Below, one piece after another: positions 1-7,385 of a stretch of DNA of 12,519 bases; position 1 is the stretch's first letter; the number at the start of each line of letters is the position of its first letter. This stretch comes from Betaproteobacteria bacterium (GTDB taxonomy: Bacteria > Pseudomonadota > Gammaproteobacteria > Burkholderiales > SG8-41). The notes below the pieces were generated by a model, which worked only from the letters and a program-made list of their open reading frames with translations, was not told the DNA's origin and made no database searches. The position numbers were made by a program, and so were the translations under genes. The stretch lies in contig JANXSE010000432.1 in assembly GCA_025356695.1 (NCBI GenBank), positions 1-12,519 of the forward strand, written 5' to 3'.

Positions 1-1935
1 GAATGCGACTGGTCGAAAGTCACCACCGAATACCCGACACCGGGACAGAGCGTCGCGCGCAAACGCGTGTGGGGCGATTTCTCGACCGGCGGCAGCCGCG
101 GCATCCGCGAGTCGCATGAATACGTGCGCCGCGGCGGCGCCGTTGCGCGCACGATGCTGATCCAGGCCGCAGCCGACGAATGGAAAGTGCCGGCAGTCGA
201 ATGCAGTGCCGCCAACAGCATCATCACGCACAGCACGAGCGGCCGCACCACGACTTACGGCAAGGTCGCCGAAGCCGCCGCAAAAATCGTACAGCCGAAA
301 GACGTGCCGCTGAAGGACCCGAAGGACTGGAAACTGATCGGCAAGTCGGTCCACCGCCTGGACACCATCGATAAAGTCACGGGGAAAATGATTTACACCG
401 CAGACTTTACGCTGCCCGGCATGCTGCTGGCAGCGATCAAGGAATGCCCGGTGTTCGGCGGCAAGATCAAGAGCTTCGATGCGGCAAAAATCTCCGGCAT
501 GCGCGGCATCAAACACGTATTGCAGGTGGGCGACTCCGCAGTGGCCGTCGTCGCCGACAGCTGGTGGCGCGCCAAGACGGCGCTCGATGCGCTGCCGATC
601 GTGTGGGATGAAGGCGCCAACGGCAAGGTTTCAAGCGCCGGCCTCGCTGACATGCTGAAAGAAGGTCTCGGTGCCGAGCAGGCCTTCGTTGGAAACAAAA
701 ATGGTGACGCCAGGGCGGCGCTCTCCGGTGCCACGAAAAAGGTCGAGGCGGTCTACGCGCATCCCAACCTCAACCACGCAACCATGGAGCCGATGAACAC
801 CGTCGCGCGCTACACCGCGGAGCGCTGCGAAGTCTGGCTCGGCACGCAGAACGGCGAAGCGTCGTTCGCCGCCGTGCTCGCCGCGTCCGGACTGCCGGCC
901 GACAAGTGCGAGGTTTACAAGCTGATGCTCGGCAGCGGCTTCGGCCGGCGCGGCGCCTTTCAGGATTACGTGCGCCAGGCCGTGCTGATCGCCAAGCAGA
1001 TTCCCGGCGTGCCAGTGAAACTGCAGTGGTCGCGCGAAGAAGACATGACGCAGGGCCGCTACCATCCGCTGACCCAATGCAAACTGACCGGCGGCTTCGA
1101 TGCCAGCAACAATCTGACCGCACTGCACGTGCGCCTCTCCGGCCAGTCGATTCTCAGTTCGGTGCGTCCCGAAGCGCTGGTCAACGGCATGGACCCGGCG
1201 GCATTCCAGGGCATGGCGCCGTCAGGCGAGGCTGAATTCGGCTACAGCGCCATTCCCAACCTGCTGGTCGATCACGCGATGCGCAACACGCACGTACCGC
1301 CGGGTTTCTGGCGCGGCGTCAATATCAACCAGAACGCGATCTACATGGAATGCTTCATGGATGAACTTGCGCAGGCCGCAGGACAGGACCCGCTCGAGTT
1401 CCGTCGCAAGCTGATGGCGAAGAATCCGAAGCACCTCGCGGTGCTAAATGCGGCGGCCGAACGCGCCGGCTGGGGTAAGCCGGCGCCGAAAGGCGTGTTC
1501 CGCGGGCTGGCGCAAATGAAAGGCTATAACAGCTTCGTTGCCGCCTGCGCCGAGGTCTCGGTCACCGGCGGCAACAAGATCAAGGTGCATCGCATCGTCG
1601 CCGCCACCGACTGCGGCTATGCAGTCAATCCGTCGCTGATCGAACGGCAGATCGCCGGGTCTTTCGTCTATGGACTGTCGGCGTTGTTCTATCAGGAGTG
1701 CACGGTCAAAAACGGCCGCATCGAGCAGACCAACTTCCACAACTATCAGTCGATGCGCATCGCGCAGATGCCGAAGGTCGAAGCGATCGTCATGCCCTCG
1801 GGTGGATTCTGGGGCGGTGTCGGCGAGCCGACCATCTGCGTGGCAGCCCCCGCGGTACTCAATGCCTACGCCGCGGCGACCGGCAAGCGCATCCGCAGCT
1901 TCCCGCTGAAGAACCACGGCATCACGCTGGTGTAG
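1..1935 (+). CDS. Xanthine dehydrogenase-family molybdopterin-binding subunit (IorB-like), 5' truncated
   Basis: This is the large, molybdenum-cofactor-binding subunit of an aldehyde or N-heterocycle hydroxylase, closest in appearance to isoquinoline 1-oxidoreductase beta subunits. The frame is open from base 1, and the upstream residues ECDWSKVTTEY belong to the same family, so the gene starts outside the window; the GTG at 67 is not the true start. The visible part is 644 residues; IorB-type proteins are usually somewhat over 700. Family landmarks are STGGSRGIRESHEYVRRGG near the N-terminus, LKDPKDWKLIGK, the HATMEP block around base 780, LGSGFGRRG (usually LGGGFGRRG) around 930-955, and GGVGEP near the C-terminus, whose Glu at 1825-1827 matches the catalytic base of the xanthine oxidase family. 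The partner 2Fe-2S subunit and electron acceptor should lie upstream. The substrate cannot be told from sequence. The stop codon shares one base with the soxY GTG. Confidence 0.93.
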   Translation, partial: ECDWSKVTTEYPTPGQSVARKRVWGDFSTGGSRGIRESHEYVRRGGAVARTMLIQAAADEWKVPAVECSAANSIITHSTSGRTTTYGKVAEAAAKIVQPKDVPLKDPKDWKLIGKSVHRLDTIDKVTGKMIYTADFTLPGMLLAAIKECPVFGGKIKSFDAAKISGMRGIKHVLQVGDSAVAVVADSWWRAKTALDALPIVWDEGANGKVSSAGLADMLKEGLGAEQAFVGNKNGDARAALSGATKKVEAVYAHPNLNHATMEPMNTVARYTAERCEVWLGTQNGEASFAAVLAASGLPADKCEVYKLMLGSGFGRRGAFQDYVRQAVLIAKQIPGVPVKLQWSREEDMTQGRYHPLTQCKLTGGFDASNNLTALHVRLSGQSILSSVRPEALVNGMDPAAFQGMAPSGEAEFGYSAIPNLLVDHAMRNTHVPPGFWRGVNINQNAIYMECFMDELAQAAGQDPLEFRRKLMAKNPKHLAVLNAAAERAGWGKPAPKGVFRGLAQMKGYNSFVAACAEVSVTGGNKIKVHRIVAATDCGYAVNPSLIERQIAGSFVYGLSALFYQECTVKNGRIEQTNFHNYQSMRIAQMPKVEAIVMPSGGFWGGVGEPTICVAAPAVLNAYAAATGKRIRSFPLKNHGITLV

Positions 1936-2399
1936 TGCGCGCGCGCCGGCGATTTCTTTCCGCAGCGGGCGGGTTCGCGGCGGCAGCCATGCTGCCGCCG
2001 CGCGCTTTTGCGCAACTTACGCGCACACCGCTGAACAATATGCCGGAGGTCATCAAGCGGATGACCGGCGGCGCCGTCATCAACCACGGCCGCGTTAAAC
2101 TGGATGTGCCGCCGCTGGTTGAGAACGGCCATCTGGTGCCGCTCGGCGTCACCGTCGAGAGCCCGATGACAGCGACCGATTACGTCCGCGAAATCCACGT
2201 CTTCACGGAAAAAAATCCGCTGCCCGAAATGATCAGTTTTTATCTCGGGCCGCGCGCCGGCCGCGCTTCGATCGCCACGCGCGTGCGCCTGGCCGATACC
2301 GAAAACGTGGTGGCGATTGCGCGCATGAGCGACGGTTCGTACTGGTCTGACACAGCGTTCGTCATCGTCACGCTGGCCGCCTGCCTTGAGGAACTCTGA
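1935..2399 (+). CDS. soxY: Thiosulfate-oxidation carrier protein SoxY, variant C-terminus
   Basis: SoxY is the periplasmic subunit of the SoxYZ carrier; sulfur intermediates are held on a cysteine in a flexible C-terminal arm. I chose the GTG at 1935 (shared G in TAGTG) because it keeps a full Tat signal: ARRRFLS followed by an Ala-rich stretch and RAFA before Gln27. No clear ribosome-binding site is seen, which fits coupling to the upstream gene. The mature part matches SoxY: LDVPPLVENG, VTVESPMTATDYV, IHVFTEKNPLPE, VRLADTENVVAIARMSDGSY. Length is 154 residues, normal for the family. The odd part is the end: canonical SoxY ends in VTIGGCGG or similar, while this one ends VTLAACLEEL. Cys150 is the only cysteine in the protein, so the carrier thiol is kept while the flanking glycines are lost. 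The GAGGA spanning the two Glu codons of that tail (2388-2392) also serves as the Shine-Dalgarno for soxZ. Confidence 0.9.
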   Translation: MRARRRFLSAAGGFAAAAMLPPRAFAQLTRTPLNNMPEVIKRMTGGAVINHGRVKLDVPPLVENGHLVPLGVTVESPMTATDYVREIHVFTEKNPLPEMISFYLGPRAGRASIATRVRLADTENVVAIARMSDGSYWSDTAFVIVTLAACLEEL

Positions 2400-2719
2400 T
2401 GGCGGTCGCGCGCATTAACGTACCGAAGACCGCGCAGCGCGGCGAGATCATCGAGATCCGCACGCTGATCAGCCACATCATGGAGAACGGTTTCCGCCGC
2501 ACCACTCTCGGCGTGCCGCTGCCGCGCGACATCATCACCGGGTTCACCTGCACCTACAACGGCATCGAGGTTTGCCGCGCGACACTCTATCCTTCGATCG
2601 CGGCAAATCCGTTTTTGTCATTCACCACGATTGCCACCGAGTCCGGCACGCTGGTGTTCAACTGGCACGGCGACAACGGCTTCAACCACACGGAAACCGC
2701 GCGCATCACCATCGAGTAA
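2399..2719 (+). CDS. soxZ: Thiosulfate-oxidation carrier protein SoxZ
   Basis: SoxZ is the small beta-sandwich partner of SoxY, co-exported or bound in the periplasm. At 106 residues it has normal family length and no signal peptide, as expected because SoxZ normally travels with Tat-exported SoxY. Recognisable blocks are INVPKTAQRGEIIEIRTLISH at the N-terminus, FTCTYNGIEV in the middle, and AANPFLSFTTIATESGTLVF followed by a short strand ending ARITIE. The ATG overlaps the soxY stop by one base (TGATG), with GAGGA six bases upstream, so the two are co-translated in equal amounts. The gene ends six bases before the stop of the convergent epimerase gene. Confidence 0.93.
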   Translation: MAVARINVPKTAQRGEIIEIRTLISHIMENGFRRTTLGVPLPRDIITGFTCTYNGIEVCRATLYPSIAANPFLSFTTIATESGTLVFNWHGDNGFNHTETARITIE

Positions 2720-2725
2720 CGGCGG

Positions 2726-3691
2726 CTACCTGCCCAATACGGCCTGGCGATACCACGCCGCGTAGTCTGCAAGCAGACGCGGTATCGGATATTGCGGTTC
2801 ATAACCGAGGATTTTTTTCGCGCGACTGATATCAGCCGGCTTCCAGTCGCCGCCGCTCCAGGTCGAACCTTCGGGCTGCGCTTCGACACGCGTCTTTGCG
2901 CCCGGGATCGCGCGCTTCAACTCGGCTTCGAGTTCGTCCGGGCGGAAAATGCGGCCCATCGTGATATTGAACACGCCGCTGCCGAGGGACTTCGCGCGCA
3001 GCGCCTGCACTGTCGCCATCGCTGCATCCACCGAATACACCCATTCCATCGCCGTGCCCGGCACCACCGCCTCGCGGCCGTTGACTGCGTTCTCGACCAT
3101 CGCGCGAAAAATGCCGCTGGGCCCGCCGCCGCCGGGCCCGCTCCACGGGCCGGCCACCGGGCAATAACGCAGCGCGGCAAATTCAATGCCGAAGCTCTTC
3201 GCATAGTTCAGTCCGATGCTTTCGACCGCCTGCTTGGTCGAGGCGTAAAACGTGTTGGGCCGGGGCACCGCTTCTTCTTTCGACAGATCGCCGCCGTCTT
3301 CGCCACCGCTTTGGTAACGGTTCAATACGCTCGAACTCGACGCCACCACGCGTTTGATGCCGTGGATGCGTGCCGTCTCCATCACATTGACGAGGCCCAT
3401 GATGTTCAATTCGATCGCCGCATAGGGGTTGCGCTGCGCGCCCAGCGTCAGCAGTGGATAGGCCGCAGTGTGGACAATCGCGCTGATATTGCCGCGCGCA
3501 ATCGCTGCCCCCAGCGTCAGCGGACGCAGCACATCGCCTTCAATCAGATCGATCTTGTCGAGATCGACAATTTTCGCCAGCACATCGCGCTGCAGGCGCT
3601 GGTCCATCACCAGCGGGCGCTCGCCTGCCTCGGCCAGAATTTTTGCCACCTGCGAGCCGACGAGGCCCGCGCCGATAATCAATACCGTCAT
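2726..3691 (-). CDS. NAD-dependent epimerase/dehydratase family protein (extended SDR)
   Basis: This is a soluble 321-residue extended short-chain dehydrogenase/reductase. The N-terminal Rossmann motif is GAGLVGS (Gly7, Gly9, Gly12), followed by an acidic residue (Asp30) at the end of beta-2 that favours NAD, then EGDV at 51-54. The active site has Ser119-121, Tyr149 and Lys153 (YASTK). The C-terminal half has the usual epimerase pattern: a variable substrate loop at about 180-192 (GPWSGPGGGGPSG), MEWVYSVDAA, FNITMG and a final helix. Family members act on nucleotide sugars or other small carbonyl compounds; the substrate here cannot be named. The ATG has GGAG five bases upstream. It lies divergent to the Bug-type binding protein gene across 97 bases and convergent to soxZ, so it is probably a one-gene transcript. 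Confidence 0.88.
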   Translation of the reverse strand: MTVLIIGAGLVGSQVAKILAEAGERPLVMDQRLQRDVLAKIVDLDKIDLIEGDVLRPLTLGAAIARGNISAIVHTAAYPLLTLGAQRNPYAAIELNIMGLVNVMETARIHGIKRVVASSSSVLNRYQSGGEDGGDLSKEEAVPRPNTFYASTKQAVESIGLNYAKSFGIEFAALRYCPVAGPWSGPGGGGPSGIFRAMVENAVNGREAVVPGTAMEWVYSVDAAMATVQALRAKSLGSGVFNITMGRIFRPDELEAELKRAIPGAKTRVEAQPEGSTWSGGDWKPADISRAKKILGYEPQYPIPRLLADYAAWYRQAVLGR

Positions 3692-3742
3692 GCCATCTCC
3701 ATGTATTCAATTGCGCGCGAAATATACGCCCATGCGGAATTG

Positions 3743-3748
3743 TATAAT
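3743..3748 (+). promoter_or_regulatory. Perfect TATAAT -10 box in the divergent spacer
   Basis: TATAAT at 3743-3748 lies about 40 bases before the ATG of the Bug-type binding protein gene, in the locally AT-rich part of the 97-base spacer between two divergent genes. The expected transcription start would be near 3755, leaving a leader of roughly 34 bases. No good TTGACA-like -35 box sits at 16-18 bases upstream; TTGCGC at 3711-3716 is too far. An activator-dependent promoter is therefore possible. Confidence 0.5.
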
Positions 3749-3788
3749 GCGCCACCCCGGCATTGCGCCTACCCCGGCAGGAAAACCG

Positions 3789-4757
3789 ATGTCACTATCA
3801 CTGCACCGACTCTGCACACTCCTTTTGCTAATCGCACCGCTCGCAGCGAATGCAGCCGATAACTATCCCTCGCGCCCGATCCGCCTGATGTTGCCCTACG
3901 CCGCCGGCAGCATCGGCGACATCACCGCGCGCATCGTCACACAGAAAATGTCCGAGAACATGGGCCAGGGCATCGTCGTCGACAACCGCCCCAGCGCCGG
4001 CCTCATCGTCGCCTCGGTCGCCGTCGCCAAGGCCGAACCCGACGGCTACACGCTGCTGCACACCGGCAACGGCGCCGCGCTCACGGTCTCGATGTTCAAA
4101 GAGCTGCCCTACGACATCGTCAAGGACTACATTCATCTGTCGACGCTGGGGTTTTTCGACATCGTGGTGATCGCAGCGCCGGATGCAAAATTCGCGTCCC
4201 TGGCCGACGCGATCGCCTACGCCAGGAACAATCCGAACAAGCTCGATATCGGCTCGCTCAATATCGGCAGCACACAATACCTCGCGATCGAATTGTTCAA
4301 AACTATGGCCGGCCTCCACGCGCAGACCATTCCCTACAAGGCGCCGGCGGCGGCACTGGCAGGATTGCGCGGCGGCGAAGTGCAACTCGTCTTCGAGAGT
4401 CTCGGCGCGGTGATCGGCCAGATTCGCGCCAACACGGTGAAAGCGGTGGCCGTTGCAGCCAATAAACGTTCATCACTTTTGCCGGCAGTGCCGACTATCG
4501 CCGAAAGCGGCGTGGCCGGCTATCACGCCGCGTCGTGGGCCTCCTTCGTCGCCCCGGCCAAAACGCCGCGGGCGATCATCGACCGCCTCAATCGCGAAAT
4601 CAACGCGGCACTGGCCGCGCCCGACGTCAAACAGCGCCTGCTGGAAGTCGGCGTCGAAGCGCGCGGCAGCACGCCCGAACAGGCGCGCGACCTGATGGTC
4701 GCGGAAATCGCCAAGTGGAAGGAAGTGATCGAACGCGCGGGGATTCCGAAACAGTAG
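3789..4757 (+). CDS. Bug/TctC-family tripartite tricarboxylate transporter substrate-binding protein
   Basis: This is a periplasmic solute-binding protein of 322 residues, the normal size for the Bug (Bordetella uptake gene) family. The start at 3789 is chosen because AGGA lies six bases upstream and because it gives a clean Sec signal (MSLSLHRLC, a Leu-rich core, cleavage after ANA before ADNYPSRP). Longer in-frame extensions run over the divergent gene and its promoter. Family blocks are YPSRPIRLMLPYAAGS at the mature N-terminus, VDNRPSAG, AEPDGYTLL, ELPYD, IPYKAPAAALAGLRGGEVQL and VPTIAESGVAGY, ending with a helix in MVAEIAKWKEVIERAGIP. These proteins bind carboxylates or similar small molecules. 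No membrane components (TctA/TctB) are present here, so it is an orphan receptor, as is common in Burkholderiales. The ligand is unknown. Confidence 0.93.
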   Translation: MSLSLHRLCTLLLLIAPLAANAADNYPSRPIRLMLPYAAGSIGDITARIVTQKMSENMGQGIVVDNRPSAGLIVASVAVAKAEPDGYTLLHTGNGAALTVSMFKELPYDIVKDYIHLSTLGFFDIVVIAAPDAKFASLADAIAYARNNPNKLDIGSLNIGSTQYLAIELFKTMAGLHAQTIPYKAPAAALAGLRGGEVQLVFESLGAVIGQIRANTVKAVAVAANKRSSLLPAVPTIAESGVAGYHAASWASFVAPAKTPRAIIDRLNREINAALAAPDVKQRLLEVGVEARGSTPEQARDLMVAEIAKWKEVIERAGIPKQ

Positions 4758-4776
4758 GCGATCGCATGGCAGGACC

Positions 4777-4798
4777 GGAGCGGTTGACCGCCCGCTCC
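4777..4798 (+). terminator. Possible hairpin terminator after the Bug-type gene
   Basis: GGAGCGG at 4777-4783 pairs with CCGCTCC at 4792-4798 around an 8-base loop, 20 bases past the stop codon at 4755-4757. There is no T-run after the stem, so this is a weak call; it may only stabilise the 3' end or be chance in GC-rich DNA. Confidence 0.3.
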
Positions 4799-4861
4799 CG
4801 CAACGATAGAGTTTGGCGGCGCAAGTAAAACGCATCCAGGCCCAACCCGGGGGATTCAATC

Positions 4862-5428
4862 ATGCCGCTGCAAAATTCGGCCACGCACTACGGCGCGGTC
4901 ACACGCTTTCTGCACTGGGCCGTCTTTCTGTTGTTCGCGCATCAATACCTGAGCGGCAACTTCATGACCCGGATCGAAGGGGAACACACCCTTTTCGGGC
5001 TGACACAGGGCAATTATTACGATTGGCATAAATCCATCGGCGTCGTTCTCCTGCTGCTTGCCGTATTGCGCATACTCTGGCGCAAGCTGACACCGCTGCC
5101 GGACTGGGCGCCGGCACTGTCGCCGGCCGAACGCGCCATCTCGCACTGGAATGAAACCCTGCTCTACGCCTGCATGATTCTGATGCCGGTAAGCGGTTAT
5201 CTGTTTGTCATGGCAGGCGACTACGGCATCAAGCTGTTCGGACTGCACGACCTAGTCAATCCGATCGGCAAGCAGGCATGGCTGGCCGACGTTGCACGCG
5301 TTGCGCACATCCTGATTTCCTATGTGATCGTGATCGTCGCATCGTGGCATATTGGTCTCGGCCTCAAGCACCACCTCTTCGAGCGCAACGGTTTCCTGCG
5401 CCGGATGCTGCCCTTCTGCAAACCCTGA
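4862..5428 (+). CDS. Cytochrome b561 family protein (CybB-like)
   Basis: This is a small inner-membrane di-heme cytochrome b of 188 residues, related to E. coli CybB. It has four hydrophobic helices (about 17-30, 57-72, 99-117, 147-165). Four candidate heme-ligand histidines fall in the helices: His18 (RFLHW), His56 (DWHKS), His149 (VAHI) and His163 (SWHIG). The 14-residue spacing of the last pair matches my memory of CybB. Members of the family pass electrons from the quinone pool to periplasmic acceptors. The ATG at 4862 follows GGGGGA by seven bases. No clear partner gene is adjacent: the Bug-type gene upstream is separated by about 100 bases and the methyltransferase gene downstream is convergent. 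The N-terminal TRFLHW and C-terminal basic tail suggest the standard in-in topology. Confidence 0.92.
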   Translation: MPLQNSATHYGAVTRFLHWAVFLLFAHQYLSGNFMTRIEGEHTLFGLTQGNYYDWHKSIGVVLLLLAVLRILWRKLTPLPDWAPALSPAERAISHWNETLLYACMILMPVSGYLFVMAGDYGIKLFGLHDLVNPIGKQAWLADVARVAHILISYVIVIVASWHIGLGLKHHLFERNGFLRRMLPFCKP

Positions 5429-5437
5429 GTTCGGCAA

Positions 5438-5453
5438 GCGGCCTGCAGACCGC
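5438..5453. terminator. Near-palindrome between convergent genes
   Basis: GCGG (5438-5441) and CCGC (5450-5453) flank CTGCAG, giving a near-perfect palindrome in the 32-base gap between the stops of the convergent cytochrome b561 and methyltransferase genes. It could fold on either strand and end both transcripts. No T-tract is present, so this rests on position and symmetry only. Confidence 0.25.
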
Positions 5454-5460
5454 GACGCTG

Positions 5461-6339
5461 CTAGCGCGCCGGCGGCAGGGCCAGCAAATCCAGATGGCCG
5501 ATGGTAAGCGACAGCACTCCCGCATCAATTTGCGCAGCGCGCTGCGCCAGCCAATCGGCATAACACGCCGCGACTGAAGGGTCCGTTTCAAGCGCCACTG
5601 CAACCGACTCTTCCGCCATGCGCCGCAGCATTTCGCGATGCGCCACGCCGATTTGCCAATCGCTGCGCGCGGTGCTTACCGTGTATCCGGCCGCCGCCAG
5701 CCGCTTCGCGACATGACTCGTGGCCGCGGAACCCAGCGCGCGACCGAATCCTTTGTCGCCGGTCTGGTGACGCGCGAATGCTTTCTCGATCGGCGCATCG
5801 GCAGCGTGGGCCGGCTGCCATGCGCGCCGGCCATCGACCGTGAGTGTCGCGAACAACGGCCGTTGCGCACGAACCAGCTGATCGCAAAACGTCTCGACCC
5901 AGTCCGCCGAAACAAGATCCAGAAAAGCCGTCGTCGTCACGGCGTCGCAGGTCGTGAAATCCAGTTGAGACAGTGCCTGCGCCAGATCCAGCGTCTGTGC
6001 CTGTGCGCGCCACGTGGTCGCACCGCTGTGCACTGTGACACCCGCGTCGGGTTTCTCACAACGCCAACCTTCGCGCAGCGCCCAGCGCATGATCTCCGCG
6101 GATTGTGCGCCCAGCAATGCCGGATCGTGGTCCACCAGCGACCACGCCTGATCACCGTTCAGCAGCGGTGCGAGCACCCTGAAATTGGCGCCGCTGCCTG
6201 CGGCCAGGTCGATGATGCGCAACGTTCCCGCTTGACGCAGTTTGAGCGCGACGGCAAACCGGCGCACGAGGTCGCGATCGCGGGCCGCGGTGTCGAAGGG
6301 CTCGCGCTGGCGCAGCCAATCCGCACTAAAGCCGTTCAT
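5461..6339 (-). CDS. Class I SAM-dependent methyltransferase
   Basis: This 292-residue soluble protein has a Rossmann-type methyltransferase fold. Motif I is IIDLAAGSGANFR (about residues 42-54) and the motif II acidic residue sits in LVDHDPALL (Asp70). A later block, TTCDAVTTTAFLDLVSADWV, fits motif IV and the following helix. The start at 6339 is chosen because ATG overlaps the upstream glycosyltransferase stop by four bases (ATGA) and the family-like N-terminus FSADWLRQREPFDTAARD begins there; longer in-frame extensions encode low-complexity Arg/Cys-rich sequence antisense in style. It is the last gene of the minus-strand operon and presumably methylates a product of the reductase, dehydrogenase, T-fold and GT4 genes before it. 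The acceptor atom and substrate are unknown. Confidence 0.85.
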   Translation of the reverse strand: MNGFSADWLRQREPFDTAARDRDLVRRFAVALKLRQAGTLRIIDLAAGSGANFRVLAPLLNGDQAWSLVDHDPALLGAQSAEIMRWALREGWRCEKPDAGVTVHSGATTWRAQAQTLDLAQALSQLDFTTCDAVTTTAFLDLVSADWVETFCDQLVRAQRPLFATLTVDGRRAWQPAHAADAPIEKAFARHQTGDKGFGRALGSAATSHVAKRLAAAGYTVSTARSDWQIGVAHREMLRRMAEESVAVALETDPSVAACYADWLAQRAAQIDAGVLSLTIGHLDLLALPPAR

Positions 6340-7385
6340 GCGGCGAGCCGGTCCAGCGCGTTGGCCCAGCGGGTGACTGCCGTTGGCCAATCCGGCAACG
6401 TCGCGGCCGCAAGCGCGGCACCGGCGGCAAGCCGCGCACGCAGATTTGCGTCTGTCATGGCGCGTCTTAACGCATCGCACAGGGCGGCAGTATCGCCGGG
6501 CGGCACGAGCAGCGACGCGTCTGCCGACACGGTATCGGGAATCGCGCCGGCGGTGGTGGCAATCACGGGCAGACCGTGCGCCAGCGCTTCAGCATAGACC
6601 ATGCCGTAACCTTCTTCATAGGAAGGCAGCACAAACACGTCGGCACTCCGGTAGGCCGCCGACAGACTGGCCGGCGCACATTCACCGGCGAGCGCAATGC
6701 GGTCGCCGAGATTTTGTGCGGCGATGGCATGGCGCAATGCGGCCACCGTAGCGGTATCGCGTTCGAGACTGCCTATGCAGATGAGGCGCCAATCGAGATC
6801 GCGCAGGCTGGCCAGTGCGTTGATCAGCAGCACATGACCTTTGCGCGGCGTCACGGTGCCGACCGCCAGCAGCGCGAGCGGCCCCGCGCTTTTGGCTGCA
6901 CGTAACATTGCGGGTTTGGCGGTGCCCGGCATCACAATCTCGATGCGATCGGCGGCGACCCCGATTGCCTTGACGGCGCGCGCGGTATGCGCGCTCGGAC
7001 AGATCACGCCACGCAGCAGCGGCCAGAGCCGCGCTTCGAGCACGGCGTAGACGTGTGCCACGTCCGCAAGCAAACCGGTTTCGCGCGACAGCGGATGATG
7101 GATAAAGCCGATCAGTTGCAGGCGTCGCGCTTCCGCGGCCAGGCAATCGGCAAATGCCGGCAGCGCGAGACCGTCGATGACCGCAGTGCTGCCGTCCGGC
7201 AAGTTCGCAAGTGCCGTCGCGGCGGCACTGCGGGCGAGGTCATCAGCGGCGGGGAAGCGCCCGGCCAGTTCGATCACGTTGACGGTACGGCCCGCGGCAC
7301 GCAGCCCTTCCACAATCATGCGATCGAAAAGATAGCCGCCGGTGAGTTGATCGAGCGGTCCCGGCACCAGGAACGCCAGCGCCAT
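6336..7385 (-). CDS. Family 4 glycosyltransferase (GT-B fold)
   Basis: This is a cytosolic, retaining-type glycosyltransferase of 349 residues. The N-terminal domain starts ALAFLVPGPLDQLTGGY, where the Gly-Gly loop (16-17) normally contacts the acceptor or donor phosphate. The C-terminal domain has VGTVTPRKGH (about 175-184) and the GT4 EX7E motif, Glu258 to Glu266, in SYEEGYGMVYAEALAHG, followed by GLPVIATTAGAIPD. The ATG at 7385 overlaps the TAA of the upstream T-fold gene (TAATG); a GTG ten codons earlier is possible but would lie inside that gene. It overlaps the methyltransferase gene by four bases, so all three are coupled. In this context it probably glycosylates the small molecule made by the operon, although a role next to the OpgH-like glucan synthase cannot be excluded. 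Confidence 0.88.
   Translation of the reverse strand: MALAFLVPGPLDQLTGGYLFDRMIVEGLRAAGRTVNVIELAGRFPAADDLARSAAATALANLPDGSTAVIDGLALPAFADCLAAEARRLQLIGFIHHPLSRETGLLADVAHVYAVLEARLWPLLRGVICPSAHTARAVKAIGVAADRIEIVMPGTAKPAMLRAAKSAGPLALLAVGTVTPRKGHVLLINALASLRDLDWRLICIGSLERDTATVAALRHAIAAQNLGDRIALAGECAPASLSAAYRSADVFVLPSYEEGYGMVYAEALAHGLPVIATTAGAIPDTVSADASLLVPPGDTAALCDALRRAMTDANLRARLAAGAALAAATLPDWPTAVTRWANALDRLAA

Noticed and set aside
3468..3788. N-terminal extension of the Bug-type protein
   Set aside because: It would overlap the divergent gene and the TATAAT box and would bury the Sec signal; the ATG at 3789 has a ribosome-binding site and a normal signal peptide.
2792..3862. Long plus-strand open frame antisense to the epimerase gene
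   Set aside because: Its product is rich in Arg, His and Ala with no family pattern, while the minus strand encodes a complete SDR with all motifs. Long antisense frames are expected in GC-rich coding DNA.
6340..6480. N-terminal extension of the methyltransferase
   Set aside because: The extra 47 residues are Arg/Cys-rich and lie wholly inside the glycosyltransferase gene; the ATGA overlap at 6336-6339 is the natural start.
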